Positions 1-11,930 are shown, numbered from the stretch's first letter. The stretch is DNA of 64,000 bases from Forficula auricularia (GCA_024734495.1 JALMQS010000099.1:100593322-100657321), one strand, 5' to 3'. Numbers and translations: made by a program. The notes: a model not told the origin generated them from the letters alone.

Positions 1-460
1 TTGTATGAAGTGTCTCATCCTATTCATTACATTAAAAAAAATTGGTTAACATATAAGAGGAACTTATGGCGTTTCTCAGAAAATGAAGTTGATAACTCAT
101 TTTAAAGCATATTTGAATAATTTAGAACGTCTTGAAGTGAAGCGAAAACGTTTAAAAAATCAAAAAACTAAGCAAGCACAAATTGAAAATATAAAATTTG
201 AACACAATTTTTTTAAATGGCTAATTGAAATAGAAAAGTATGACCCTTAATCAAAATTGAACGAGGAAGAAGCCATTTTCATTTATAATAATAATAATAA
301 TAATAATAAATCTTTATTAGCTATTTCTGCTATATATCATACAATTAAACAAATATATGTAATTTGTCTTTAAATAATAAATTCAATTAATATGAAATAG
401 AAAAGAAAAATATAATTAATACATTCTAAAATATAACATATAATATTATAATAATAAACA

Positions 461-465
<5 letters not shown>

Positions 466-521
<56 letters not shown>
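466..521. repeat. (TA)n microsatellite
   Basis: An almost pure TA run inside the 3' tail of the LINE fragment. Confidence 0.95.
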
Positions 522-524
<3 letters not shown>

Positions 525-824
525 CACAACATATTTGTACCTACATATACACCCTTACAACAACACAAACATACAAAATAAATACTAATTGAGAGATGAT
601 TTTTTTACTCTTGTTGTGACAATAGTAATAGTCTCATCTCTCTTGAACGCAACTAGGGTCTCAAGTTTTTTATATAATCCGGTAGGTTGCTGTATGCTCT
701 TAAGCCCTTATAAAATACATTGTTCATTGTACTTGCTTTATTTACTCTACTCAAGTAGAAATCACTTCTTTGTCTTGTCTCATATGTATATATTTTTACT
801 TATTATCTATTAAAATGTTTCACC

Positions 825-1325
825 TAGAACCTACCCCAAATTCTTTAAAGATTCATATATATTCGTTGGATTCGTTTCATTCAATATGTTTACTATAAGA
901 TATTCTGGTGCTAATTGATTCCTAATTTTATAAATAAATATCATAGCCTGCATTTCTATACCATTCTTAACATCAAGTCACTCCAAGGTATCAAACATTA
1001 ATTTAATTTTTGTAAATTTATTACACTTTAATATATTTCTCATGACTTTGTTCTGTAGTTTCTGTAGATGCTCATATCCGTTTTACAAAGCATATATAAT
1101 ATTGCAGGACAGTACATAAAGTGGGGTAAGATCATAGTTTTATATAAAAGTGATGCTGTATAAGAGGAAACATATTTCGCTATTCTGCCGAGTACAGCTA
1201 CTTTTCTTGTTATTTTATTTATTATGTAATTTGCATGTTCCCTGAACATTAATCCCACGCACGTCAATTATAAAACCGAGATATTTTATTCTATCAACTT
1301 GCTCTAAATTTCCACTTCCAATCTT
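825..1325 (-). pseudogene. Reverse transcriptase C-terminal fragment (LINE)
   Basis: This is the coding remnant inside the LINE fragment. The longest open piece is 1040-1267 (75 codons) and contains FREHANYIINKITRKVAVLG and ASLLYKTMILPHF, typical of the thumb/C-terminal region of jockey- and CR1-type reverse transcriptases. Frame changes and stop codons break the reading on both sides. No catalytic residues are present. It is a relic, not a host gene. Confidence 0.75.
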
Positions 1326-1345
1326 CAAAGCATTATTTATTTTTT

Positions 1346-2029
1346 TAAATGAAAGAAATTTTATTTTATATTGATTAATATTTTAAATTATTTTTGTATT
1401 TTGTTATAATTTATTTATTTTAAGTTAACCACTCCCCGTGAAATGACTTAGTATTTAATTTTGCCAGAGTCTGAGTCGAGTCTTTTTTTACCGACTCCGC
1501 AGCCCTTCTCTAAAATCCCTGCAAATTCATTTGGAACAATTTTCTTAAAATATTGAAATGGTGGAAAGTTAGCCCAGAGATAATGAAAAGAACAAATTCA
1601 GAATAAAATAATTTCTTTGAATGTCATTTTCATTCTTTTTAAAAAGTGGAATTTTGGGTGATCTTCCCTCTTTCTTCAGAGTCTTAAAGAGTCAGCGAAG
1701 AAAGCTTGTAACCATCTCCTTCTTGTCTCTTTAACAGTGCTTGTACTTGCATAGTGTTAGATTTTGTCATTAAAATCAACAGAATTTATAAAATAAGAGA
1801 ATGAAAATTTGGAATTTGTCTTTTTCATTATCCTTGGGCTGCCAGAGTTCTAACAGCCTGTATCCGAAAGGTTTGCGTTTACCCTATTAAGAAATTGAAC
1901 TTGAGTGCCAAAAAAAGTAATCTAGGTTATTGACTGTCCTTCCTGATATACCATCTGACATACGCATCAACATATAATGTATTCTCAATTCGAAACACTC
2001 AACAATCTTTATTTAAACTTTATGGCATG
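1346..2029. other. AT-rich stretch, no gene seen
   Basis: No coding signal. A patch near 1470-1515 (GACTCCGCAG and similar) resembles the Ser/Gly-codon-like, GGAGTC-rich ends of the hAT elements further on and may be a small relic. Confidence 0.4.
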
Positions 2030-2240
2030 TTTTTAAATTTAGGATGACTAGACCAAGTAATTTTACAAATGAAGATTAATTGATTGAAATATTTATGGCT
2101 TTAAATATTATATCAGATGAGTTCAATTGCAAGGGCTCTCGGGTTCAATTCATGAAGGAGTTAATACAACACTTCGATCTGCAATAAAAATTATCGGCAG
2201 CTCCGATCTAGTCGATGACAATCTCAGGTAATTTTCTTAT
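2030..2240 (+). repeat. SINE-like dispersed repeat, copy 1
   Basis: Shares a block order with copies at 32590-32945, 33690-33985 and 63290-63480: an ACTCAACAATCTTTATTT start, a middle TTACAAATGAA-TTAA segment, a GGGTTCAATTC box-B-like motif near 2150, then a tail with ACAAC, AATAAAAAT, CAGCTC and a GATGACAA-CTC-GTGATTTTCTTA end. The box-B-like motif suggests a tRNA-related head. Copies are diverged. Confidence 0.6.
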
Positions 2241-2529
2241 ATAAAATAATATATTTTGTTTTTAAAAACATTACAAACAATATATTTTTTGAAAAATGTA
2301 TTCAGATATCGAACATATCGAACATATGTAACAGAAAGTTTGTATTTCCGTCAAGATTTAGCTCATTACTTCAAACCATCCACTGACAAAACAAACGCCG
2401 AATCCCCAATATTTCTGCCAAGTTTACCGAATTTTGAAAAAGTTTTAAATTTTTCCTAGAATTAATTGATTCAATTGGAGAAGTAGGACTGCCTATTTCT
2501 TCCAGATCCTACATCATAGTGTCATGGGG

Positions 2530-2950
2530 AAAAATGGCAAGCGACCTCTAGTGAGGGTTGCTTTGTCTCTTTGTTTTCGAAAAGCAACCCCCGGCCCCCA
2601 GGTTGGCTTCATGGATCGTTGGGACTCCCGAATTCACCATCCCCGCCCCCTTTGCTAAAGTTGAGACTACGTCAAAGGTCTCTATTCCTTCCTAATGTCG
2701 ACGTCTCAATTAAAAGGAGAATTCAAAGGTTTATTTTAAGGTTGGAATGCCGTCGCAGGAGACATACATTTAATGCATCCCTTATCTTCTTCTATTCTTC
2801 TTGTTTGGGCTGGCTGGAATGGGTAGGTTTATCTCCAGCTCACCAACATTCTTCATCCACGCTTCATTCGAACAAAGAGACGCTTCGTTTTAGAAGACGA
2901 TTCTTACGATTGCAATTGAATTTATATAAAGGTGTTTTTTCTTTATACAT
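2530..2950 (+). other. GC-richer patch with TATA-like motif; unassigned
   Basis: Base composition is clearly less AT-rich than the surroundings, and a 127-codon open frame (2571-2954) covers it, but the translation resembles no family I know and is rich in Arg, Leu and Pro as low-selection frames often are. A TATATAAAG motif lies at about 2925-2933. It could be a promoter, an exon of an unseen gene or a transposon piece. Confidence 0.25.
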
Positions 2951-4399
2951 TTAATTAAAATGAGATTACTGCTGTCAAACAAAAATCTCTAAATAAATTA
3001 ATAAATATTTAATATTGTAATTCCAGCGACACTAAAGACGAACGAAAAATAAGATTTCAATTAAATTTTATACATTTTTTTAAATGTTACCACACAAAAA
3101 ACTTATTTGGAGTCAAACATCTCCACTAACTACTATCCCTGAACTGAAAAAGAGGAGGAGTGGAAAAACATACTACGCCGATATTATTATTATTTTTTTT
3201 TTATAAGATTAATGAGAGAAGGAGTTACTCCAAAGAGGTGCATTAAAGGCCTGGGTTAATTGAAAGCGTTCTCAAAAATTGTTACAATTTTTTGACGGCG
3301 AAGTGTTTAAATATGAAATTTGAAACTCAGTGGACATGTTTTTTTTTGCACAAGCATAGGTGTTAAGGTTCTCATTAGCTAAAACCGTTCGATAGCTCCC
3401 ATTAAGACAATTTTATTTATTCACTTTTCTATATTTATAACAGAAGGTATATAAACTGGAATTCCAAAATTTACTAAGTTCTTAATAAAAAAACAAAAAG
3501 CATTTTGGTACTGGAAATAACTTTATACGACATTCTGTTCTTGAGCTATGATAAACAATGTTTTAAATTCCAAAACCAAGAAATGATGATTTTTGACTCG
3601 AAAAATATAAACATGAGAATTTTCTAATGAAGAGCTGCTGTAACAAATGTGCTGAAATTTTTGACAGATATTTATTTGTATTTATTAACTAGGCACCTGT
3701 CTGCCAAGCTTAAACTGTTCGCTCACGTGAAATCACTAAAATTTGTCGGCAGCGTCTTGAAATTCCCCTAATTTAAAGAAATGAAGACTAATATTGTTAA
3801 TACTAATATTTATTAATTAAGAAATTAACCAACACTTTTCTACTGATATGTCTGATTTGTGTTTCCTTTATTTAGTAGGTAAATATATTCTAACGATGAA
3901 GGGCATGTCATAATTCATCCTCACTACTCTAACAAAATAAACAATGATTTGTTTTGAGTTGCGATGTCTCTAAAGTTAGGCTGTTTTCGATCTCTGGTTG
4001 GTCAGTTTGTCTATCGATTAATTTCCTTCCTAAAGCTGACATTGAGCGAACAAATAAGTTGCTTTCTATTTCACAAAACAAACAACTCTTATGGGTTGCC
4101 CTGAAGGGTACTTTTGATTTGAATATGCCTAACATGTGCGAGTAGGACCGCATACTCGGCTGCTGTACCTTAAAAATTATAATTTATAAAATACTTCAGA
4201 TATCAAAATTAATAAGGAAAGAATGAAGAATTCGTGGAGTTTTTTAATAATTATAACTTTATCCAATTTTAAACGCCTTCGGGTACAAAAATCACCTAAA
4301 AATGCTCCCTCACATCGTTATTTTAAATCGAAATAAAGTTGAAAATTTTTTAAAGATCTTTACAAGGAACCTCACATACTCATTGATAGAAAAATATTT
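2951..4399. other. AT-rich intergenic stretch, no gene seen
   Basis: Only short chance frames. The two overlapping antisense frames around 3929-4153 show no family resemblance. Confidence 0.4.
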
Positions 4400-4945
4400 T
4401 ATATTTTGTGCCCCAGAGATGATATATAAAATTTTTGTTGAGTTTGGGCCAAAAAGAAGCTATAATTTCCCAATTTTTGATCCTCTGATTAGATTTTGAA
4501 TTTTTACTCTTCTGAGTGCTCACAGATGATGTATACAAATTTTGGTCCGCTATGGATAAAGTAAAAAAAAATCTAGGTAGTTTTTGTAATTTTGACTCTT
4601 CTGGGGGCCCGACAGATGGTGTATACAAATTTTGGATATGTTTGAACTAAAAGGGGCTATAATTTCCCAATTTCGCCCCTTTTTGATTAGTTTTTGAATT
4701 TTTACTCTTCTAGGGGCCCACAGATGGTGTATACAAATTTTGGTTCGCTATGGATAAAGTAAAAAAAAAACGATGTAGTTTTTGTAATTTTACACTTTTG
4801 AGGACCCAAAGATGATGTATACAAATTTTGGATGATTTTGAACCAAAGGGGGCTATAATTTCGCCCCCTCTGGTTAGTTCTTGAATTTTTACTCTTCAGG
4901 GGGCCCACAGATGATGTATACAAATCGCTATGGATAAAGTAAAAA
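4400..4945. repeat. Minisatellite with about 90/105-bp alternating subunits
   Basis: The phrase GAT(G/A)(A/G)TGTATACAAATTTTGG recurs at about 4525, 4615, 4723, 4811 and 4910, with a more diverged unit near 4417. Alternating spacing (90, 108, 88, 99) shows a higher-order unit of about 195 bp made of two related halves. One half carries GCTATGGATAAAGTAAAAA, the other GGGGCTATAATTTC. Short antisense frames here simply translate the repeat. Confidence 0.85.
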
Positions 4946-6045
4946 AAAAATCGACGGACTTAACCAGAGGATAAATGCTAGGATTCAAATACACATTTGT
5001 CAAATATTATGTCGTTCCGGAGAATCTTTAAAATAAATTCTGAATGAATCAATTATCCACAAAAGGGCTATTTTTGTTTATGATAAGAAAGATATAACAG
5101 AGGACAAATTCTCCTTCTCTGCCTTTTCTTGATCATTTACTTGAATCTCTATTAATTAATAATTCTAATCCGGATTCCCTTTACATTTTTTGCTAAACAT
5201 TATCATTTAATTGATTTGGAATCTAATTCCCACTCGTTCCTTCACAAATTTTTCCCTTCATTGATTACTTTGTTTATATGTTGTATGTGTGCACTGAACT
5301 GTCCGTTGCTGAAACTCGATGTTGCCCCGAGTTATTCTATCAAGGCCCTAGCAAAAGGATTTTTAAACAAACTTTGACATTGTTTAGAAAGTCATTCATG
5401 TCCTTTTACGAGATGCTTTTATTATATAATATGTAATGAACACTAAATAAATTAGATCCCAAAAGGGTAGTTAAGTTGCGAAACAATTCAAAATTAATAA
5501 AACCATCATGGAAGCGATCAACATACTACCTTCGTAGGAATTTAAAATTAATTATACAAATACCATAAAACACCTAACTTCGATTTTTATTATCTGCAAG
5601 TCTCTAATTATTAACTGGCATTTCGAAAATCGCCTTTTAAAATTAAAGGAACAAATAAAACTTTACCGAGACTCGTACGCTTACCTCAAATTTTGCAAAG
5701 CTAACGCATGTAGAGTTAGCTCTTTACTAATAATATATTTAAATATAAAATTTATATATAAAATCAAGAGAGATGGCTAACTACTAATCTGAGGTGTTTT
5801 GGATTTATTTTTATTCTGTCAGAAGGGTTGAATCGAATCCGAATGGTTTATCCTGGCCAGACACCCAAGTGCCCGGAGTGCATTTTTTGAGGTTCCAAGT
5901 GGTGAAACCAACCTTCTGATATAATAAAAACAATACCTAACTCCTAAGTTACTATCGGCTTTTGTCTTTTAAATATAGAATTTATTTTTTTATTTAATTA
6001 ACATGTTTTAATATCAATCTATGAAGTTTATTATGAGTATATATT
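4946..6045. other. Intergenic stretch; one SINE-like fragment
   Basis: No gene seen. Around 5815-5935 there is a fragment with GTCAGAAGGGTT and, 100 bases on, CCAACCTTCTGATATAATAAAA, matching the outer blocks of the SINE-like repeat found at 32.6 and 33.7 kb. Confidence 0.45.
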
Positions 6046-6469
6046 GGCTCCGATAATTTTGAATCGGAGCTTATAACGAAGATCGACAGATCCGACTGCG
6101 GCCAGTCAGAGCGCTCACCTACAAGTTTTGACTTGTTGGCCGTGGAAGCCAGCATATTTTTCTATTGTTGCATGTTACTTAGGGGCCGTTGATAAATTAC
6201 GGCATACGAATTTCAAGATTTTTAGATCCCCCATCCCCTGTGTCACATTCTGTCACATTTTGATTAAGCCCCTCCTCACACCATCACTTTTATTATTTAT
6301 TTGAAAAAAATAAGTGTTTTACTAAAAATTGCTTGCTTACAATTTTTTGTCTAGATTTTATTTTACCAACATTTTCAGATTGGAATAATAATAACCAGAA
6401 ATCTAAAAATATATTTGAAAATTTTAAATTTAGGGAACGAAGAAAAGATTATTTTTATTATAGACAAAA

Positions 6470-6563
6470 GGATCAGCCGGGGCTCGAACCGGGATCTTTG
6501 CATGTGTACTGCAATGCTTTGTCATAAGAGTTTTAGCTCCTATATCCACTAAGCTACTGATCC
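6470..6563 (-). tRNA. tRNA-like sequence (pseudo-tRNA), inverted copy
   Basis: Acceptor strands GGATCAG and CTGATCC pair perfectly. An A-box-like TAGCTTAGTGG and a B-box GGTTCGAGCCC are present. About 20 extra bases sit between the D-arm and the anticodon arm, and one base is missing from the T-stem relative to the copy at 7009. It is probably not a working tRNA but a SINE-like or captured relic inside the MITE. Confidence 0.5.
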
Positions 6564-6688
6564 CTGAACCCAAACTAATGCCCATTGTCTATATGAATTA
6601 TGGAACTTCTTTTTAATCCTCTCCTCGTTAATTTTTCGCAGCGTAGGCCTTGATTCATTAATTAAACAATTAAATATTCCAGCGCCTC

Positions 6689-6741
6689 CCAATCGATCGC
6701 AGACACATGCAAACATCCCGGGTTCGAGCCCCGGCAGATCC
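6689..6741 (+). repeat. Partial tRNA-like copy (3' half)
   Basis: Contains ACACATGCAAACATCCCGGG, the B-box GGTTCGAGCCC and a CAGATCC acceptor end, then the same TTTTGTCTATAATAAAAA tail as the full copy. The 5' half is replaced by the inner MITE sequence. The block 6706-6905 repeats at 7056-7270. Confidence 0.65.
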
Positions 6742-7008
6742 TTTTGTCTATAATAAAAATAATCTTTTCTTCGTTCCCTAAATTTAAAATTTGTTATTAA
6801 TTGTCTTTACACGGCTTCGTTGTGGTCGCGCCCCGGGTGAAGAGAAAATTATTTTCGATCTTTGGGGTCTGCGATCGATTGGGAGGCGCTGGAATATTTA
6901 ATTGTTTAATTAATGAATCATGGCCTACGCTGCGAAAAATGAACGAGGAGAGAATTAAAAAAAAAATTCCATAATTCATATAGACAATGGGTATTAGTTT
7001 GGGTTCAG

Positions 7009-7103
7009 GGATCACTAGCTTAGTGGATATAGGAGCTAAAGCTCTTATGACAAAGCATTGCAGTACACATGCAAAGATCCCGGGTTCGAGCCCCGGCTGA
7101 TCC
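7009..7103 (+). tRNA. tRNA-like sequence with 20-nt insertion (ACA loop)
   Basis: A cloverleaf can be drawn. Acceptor GGATCAC/CTGATCC has one mismatch. The D-arm is GCTT/GAGC. The anticodon arm at 7058-7074 has stem TTGCA/TGCAA, a 7-nt loop with U33, and triplet ACA (it would read UGU, Cys). The T-arm is CCGGG/CCCGG with loop TTCGAGC. About 20 extra nucleotides separate the D-arm from the anticodon arm, which no standard tRNA has at that position. Pol III boxes look intact, so transcription is possible, but the context argues for a SINE-type relic. Confidence 0.5.
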
Positions 7104-7630
7104 TTTTGTCTATAATAAAAATAATCTTTTCTTCGTTCCCTAAATTTAAAATTTGTTATTAATTGTCTTTACACGGCCTCGTTGTGGTCGCGCCCCGGGT
7201 GAAAAGAAAATTATTTTCGATCTTTGGGGTCTGCGATCGATTGGGAGGCGCTGGAATATTTAATTGTTTAATATTTGAAAATATTTAAAAAATTTGAATT
7301 TGACTTTTGTGACATCACAATTTTTAAGATCCCCAGGCCCCCTTGTCACATTTTGTCACAAATCTGAGATGGCCCCTCCCCCTTTCTGCGTGACATAATT
7401 TAAGGACGGCCCCTTACGTATGTGTATTATTATTTATATTTGACTTATTAAAGAGTTTGATTACTGAATTATATTTCTATTATTTCATTGGGCTTGCTTG
7501 CCTTTAACAGTTAGTTAAACATATCTCTCTTCTACTTCGTCTCAGACTCCGGCTCCAACTTCGACTCCGAATCCGATAAATTAAATTTAAAATCTCCGGT
7601 TCCGGTAAACCCGCCTCCGTAACATCCCTA

Positions 7631-9500
7631 GTTTCGAGGGAGTAGAGATAATTTTTTAAGAGCACCCTACGTGGTTTTCCATATATTCGACTAATTGTTT
7701 AAAAGGGGACATTTCCTAATTAATAATAGTAATAATAATAATTTCTTCGTTTTTAACCAAAAACCCTATTTCTTTGTCAGTCCTAACCCCAATTTAGAGC
7801 GGAAATGATAGGTAATAACTATTTCATTTTTAGACAATGTTTTGCAGGTCTAAAAACTTTTCTGTCCTCTTTTCGGACGACTTTTCGGTAACATTTATTT
7901 TTTTATAGATCTTTACAATTTCATAGTCTCCTGAGCAGAAACTGTGATTCAGTGTATTCATTTTTATCTAAATATTATTTTTATTTTTTTTCAGGTAAAC
8001 CGTGATTGAATCCTTGCGAAAGGGTTTTACATCCTTCTGTCTTATATTCTGGTGCCCTGTTTTCTAAATCCACCCCTTGAAAGTGGCCTTGAAGATAGAG
8101 AGGAGATCTAAACAAAGAGTGAGTTTTTTTTTACTACATATTTTTGTGTGTTTTTTATAAGAAAATTACTTTAGCTTTGCGATCGTTTTTCCCTATTTCT
8201 ACCCACAACAAATATATATAACTTAATCTTTCGCGAATTCGAAAGATCTTCTTTAAAATCACTCAGGTATTTATAAAACAATTGTTAAATTAATTAAATA
8301 AAATTATGCTGACAGTGATTAAATACTCTAAAATCGAATGAAATTCTTCACGTAAATAAAAATTAAAAATTGCAACGATTTATTAACCAGTTTTGAGTTA
8401 AATTTTAATTTTAATTAATGATCGCCCATATAAAAGAGTTCTTCCACACTTCTATCAAAAATTATTTATATATTTTTTTATCAAAAGTAGTTTTGGAAAT
8501 AATGATTAAATTCATTAAAACGGATCCGAACTCCTCTTACTCGGGTAGCATTATTGACTTTTGGGTTCGAACCCTGTAGAGACGTCAGATTTTCTGATAT
8601 AGAAAAAACTTATCTAGTAACATATTCAATAACCTTAAAAATGTCTCCTTTTAAATTTTAAATTATATTTGGGATTGGATGACTTCAAAAAGTCAATTTC
8701 TGGAAATTTCATTCAATACTTTACTTATTATTCTAGAGAAGGGATAGTAATATTTAAACATCTCACTTAAAAAATATTTTTCTTTAAAAAAGTTTCTCAA
8801 TATTCGTGATTAGAAGATTTAATATTTTAAAATAAAAAACGAATTTTCATTTGTAAATCCGTTTTCTTTTAGTAAGTACATTTCTGATAAATATAGCTCT
8901 TTAATCTATTATTCCTTTTCTTTTCTTGTAATTAATGACAAATATTTTTGTTCTAATTGCCGTTTACTTTTCATAAACGCCAAAATCTAATATTCCTCCA
9001 CGCCCATTCAACCCCCACCCGTTTCCAAAACTCCTCTGATTAAAGCGAGACCCCATTAGAAATTTAACCAGTCGATTATGTTTATTTTTAAACCATAGAA
9101 GTTGATATGATTTTTTAATTCTGTTTTACTCTTTTGATTGGTTGTATTATTTATTTGTTAGCGACTCTGAATGGATCCTTCAATAATACATTTAATTAAT
9201 GAATTCTGTTTTTCGTCTACTCACATGAAAGACGGGGATTATTGATTGAATTCATCTATAATTCGATATTTGATTTTGTCTCTAAGTTCTCTTTAAGGCC
9301 TCAATTAATAGGTAACGTAGATTGGTTTTAGAGATTTATTCATTTACTTATAAATTTGGATACTTAATGACAGAATAAATTTATAATATCTATCAACAAT
9401 TTCTACAAGCTGTCAAAACAGTACCAAAGTAATATTTAATTTTTCATTTGATATGATTCCAAATTTGCTTGTCCTCATTAGTTTATAAAAATAATTAAAA
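7631..9500. other. AT-rich intergenic stretch; one box-B-like motif
   Basis: No gene seen. A GGGTTCGAACCC box-B-like motif near 8562 is followed by TTTTCTGATATAGAAAAA, like the tails of the SINE-like repeats here. Confidence 0.4.
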
Positions 9501-9504
9501 AAAA

Positions 9505-10225
9505 ATAAAAACCGAAATCAAAAAATTAAATGCAACAAATAAAATACACTAAAAGGTATAAAATAATTATTATCTTATTTAGTTACAACTAAACGACAAA
9601 ATATTAACATGAAATTACTTTTTGAAGTCGGTGCCAAACAAACTATACCTATAAGCGAGCGTACCCGCCAAACGTACTAAGTAAGATCCGTCGAGTGCTA
9701 TTCATAAAATGTATATGTTTGGCACCAACTTCAAAAAGTAATTTCATGTTAATATTTCATCGTTTAGTTGTAAATAAATAAGATAATAATTATTTTATAC
9801 CTTTTAGTGTATTTTATTTGTTGCATTTAATTTTTTGAAGTCGGTTTTTATTTTTTTCTTAAAAATTATTTTTATTTTTCTCTTTTTAGTGATGTTATTA
9901 ATAGTGATCATATCATCACAACTTGACCAAATTAATATGACACCATACCTAAGACATCCCCTTTCGGATAAAAAAAGAACCATCGAAATCGGTTCATAAT
10001 CAAAGAGGTTAGGTCTAAACAAACCTAATAAAAAAGGTCTAATACCTATGAAAAAAAAACGAAAAAAATGGGACCAATCGGAAGCTAGACTGGACCCAAT
10101 GCAAAAAAAATTTTCAAAATCGGTTGACAATTGGCGGAGATATGAGGTAACATAGGCACAAAAAAAAAAAAAAAAAAAAAATTCAGTCGAATAGAGAACC
10201 TCCTCCTTTTTTGAAGTCGGTTAAA
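9505..10225. repeat. Dispersed repeat with CGACTTCAAAAA motif, foldback start
   Basis: Arms of about 135-140 bp (9505-9645 and 9718-9855) are near-perfect inverted copies, with a 70-bp loop. The repeat continues to about 10225, ending in TTTTTTGAAGTCGGTTAAAA. The start of another copy lies at 63785-64000. The GACTTCAAAAA motif is common in arthropod repeats, but I do not assign a family. The 108-codon minus-strand frame at 9804-10130 is repeat translation. Confidence 0.75.
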
Positions 10226-10544
10226 AACAATTTGCTATTGACAGATTTTTTAATAGTAAAATTTTTGTTGACATGTTATTGTTAGTGTGTGTTTAAATGT
10301 CTGCAGTGTCATATTACTCTATAAGTTAATAAACTGTAATAAAATATTAAAAAAAAACTAAAAAACACTTCTAAAAAGTACAAAATAATGTAAAACTTAA
10401 TCAAAAAGCGAGAGGCGCAGTAACATGTACTTTTAATTAATTTCGACAAAGTGCCCCACGCTTTTTGGTAGGGTGTGTGCAGTTTTGGTGAATTAATAAT
10501 TTTAAATGATAAATATATTAATCTGATATTCGATTCGATTCAAT

Positions 10545-11060
10545 TAAGAAATTAACTTCTACTACTCTAAAACAGGTCTGTACTTGTATTTGGAATCCTT
10601 GCCTTAGCTGCTATAAAGAAAGATATATCATTCTATCCGCGCCCTTTTTAGTATTTTTTTCTTGATTAAATACTTCATTTATTTTAATTTATTTTATTTG
10701 ATCTAATACTAGAGAATCAACCATCCTACGTTGCATTTTAAAGTTTTGGGTATTTCGTAATTAAGGACTTTAAAAAATTCCCATTTTCTTTCAAATTTTT
10801 ATTTAAACAGTTTCAGAGGTTTTGTCTTCATTATTCCTCTAGTGGAGTAGTTAAGAGCAAATTTTTTTTAATGAAATATGCAAGATTTCTGGAGAATTAA
10901 CATAATAGAAATTTTCTCATGCTTAAATATGTTTCTAATTATTTACCAATTTGGCCGCTTTAAATTAATAGATGGCAGCACTTGATGGCAACGCCTGTAT
11001 TTAGACAACCTTATTAGACGATACATTGTAGTTCAGGGTTCGATTAAAGACGTCTGCTGC
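10545..11060. repeat. Dispersed repeat R3, copy 1
   Basis: About 500 bp matching 33165-33660 along its length and 29060-29405 in its second half. Landmarks: TCTAAAACAGGT, GATCTAATACTAGAG, CAGTTTCAGAGGTTTTGTC and the end AGATGGCAGCACTTGATGGC then AACGCCTG and TTAGACAACCTTATTAGACG. No coding potential or terminal repeats were seen. Confidence 0.8.
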
Positions 11061-11550
11061 AAGCCAGCTACTATCGTTTATGTAGCTAGCTTGATATAAA
11101 AACAAAACTAATTTTCTATATCCATTCGGGTAATTAAGCCATAAGAAATACAGATAAAATATTTCTAAAAGACTGTTGATTAAGGCCAAACCCTCGAAAA
11201 TCTGGTGTCTAACAAATAATTTAATGCTATGAATTGAATTGTTTTTTGATCATTACTATGTTGAAACATTTCTGAAGCGTAGAGAAAAATTATCAAGCAT
11301 GATTTCGTTTCTATCTACATATTTAGGTTTGTGTCTAGATTTAGGCCATGTGCAATACAGTTAAATATAAATCATATTGAGATAAAACACTTTAAGAGAT
11401 TTAACAGTTCTTAGCATATTAGGCGCTCCATCGGTTACAAAAAGTGGAACCTTATACAGAAAATAAAATAAGATTTTCAGAAGAGATTTAATCAATTTAA
11501 AAGTTAAGAAAATACATTTCACTTTATTTTACGAGTATATCAATGCAAAA
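11061..11550. other. Intergenic stretch with short dispersed-repeat block
   Basis: A block at 11085-11170 (GCTAGC, then TTTTCTATATCCATT, then AGATAAAATATTT) recurs near 23500-23590 and 57055-57150. No gene seen. Confidence 0.45.
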
Positions 11551-11559
11551 CGGAATTCG

Positions 11560-11930
11560 TAACCATGGAGTTAACCGAATTTATGTAGCTAAGTATTCAT
11601 GATTTAGAAATAGAATTAGTTGAATTTCAATCCAGGATAGGATGGAAAAATAAATTTGAAAAGTTGATTTCCCAAGTAGAAGGAAAGTTTTCTGAAGTGC
11701 AGATAAAAATGACCCCACACTAAAATATTATATTATTCGTATGGGATTCTATACCAATCAATTTTATATCAATGAAGAAACTTACTAATGCTCTTTTAAC
11801 GATGTTTCCTTTCACATATTCGTCTGAAAAATTGTTTTCAGTGAATTTTGTAAAATCTACCAAGAGAAATAAATTTGGAAAAAAAAGAATGATTTTTAGA
11901 GAATTTCATGAAATGAGAATAAAAAAATAA
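11560..11930 (+). pseudogene. hAT transposase C-terminal remnant
   Basis: The plus strand translates in pieces to DSIPINFISMKKLTNALLTM and FPFTYSSEKLFSVNFVKSTK, matching the C-terminal dimerisation region of hAT transposases of the GTF2IRD2/EPM2AIP1-like (animal hAT) group, where a (F)xSTYxCEqlFSxMnFvKs motif is usual. An upstream EIELVEFQSRIGWKNKF segment also fits. A stop interrupts it and there is no N-terminal BED or catalytic part. Confidence 0.6.

Larger units (their letters stand above)
286..1345 (-). mobile_element. 3' end of a degenerate non-LTR retrotransposon
   Basis: Read on the minus strand this is the C-terminal end of a LINE reverse-transcriptase ORF followed by a 3' tail. Translated segments such as GNLEQVDRIKYLGFIID and LLYKTMILPHFMYC match the region after the RT catalytic core of jockey/CR1-group elements. 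Further downstream, in shifted frames, come NGIEMQAMIFIYKIRNQLAP-like and YSNLPDYIKNL segments. The tail runs through a long TA microsatellite and ends at about 286-308 in AATAAAG followed by TTA repeats, a usual LINE end. The 5' part, including endonuclease and YADD core, is absent, so this is a 5'-truncated dead copy. Clade assignment is uncertain. Confidence 0.75.
6182..7413. mobile_element. MITE with GGGGCCGT termini and TTA target duplication
   Basis: The left end reads GGGGCCGTTGATAAATTACG and the right end, reverse complemented, GGGGCCGTCCTTAAATTATG. A TTA lies immediately outside each end (6179-6181 and 7414-7416), and the related hAT copy at 18.25 kb has the same site with a single TAA, so the boundaries are supported by an empty site. 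A 3-bp TWA duplication points to PIF/Harbinger-type mobilisation (inference). The inside holds tRNA-like sequences in inverted and direct duplication. No transposase is present. Confidence 0.8.
6046..7630 (-). mobile_element. hAT remnant (copy 1), interrupted by a MITE
   Basis: This is a truncated, opposite-orientation relative of the hAT element at 16387-18929. The end at 7615-7630 (CCTCCGTAACATCCCTA) corresponds to that element's terminal TAGAGATGTTACGGAT. The left end is truncated inside the CTCCGA-AATTTTGAATCGGAG segment. Its value is as a paralogous empty site: where the other copy carries a Harbinger insertion, this one has the uninterrupted sequence around 7441-7462. Confidence 0.75.

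Noticed and set aside
7009..7103. Functional tRNA-Cys gene
   Set aside because: There are about 20 extra bases between D-arm and anticodon arm, an acceptor mismatch and location within a MITE with damaged copies.
9804..10130. 108-codon minus-strand protein
   Set aside because: It spans a dispersed repeat with a foldback; the translation is that of a known-style noncoding arthropod repeat.
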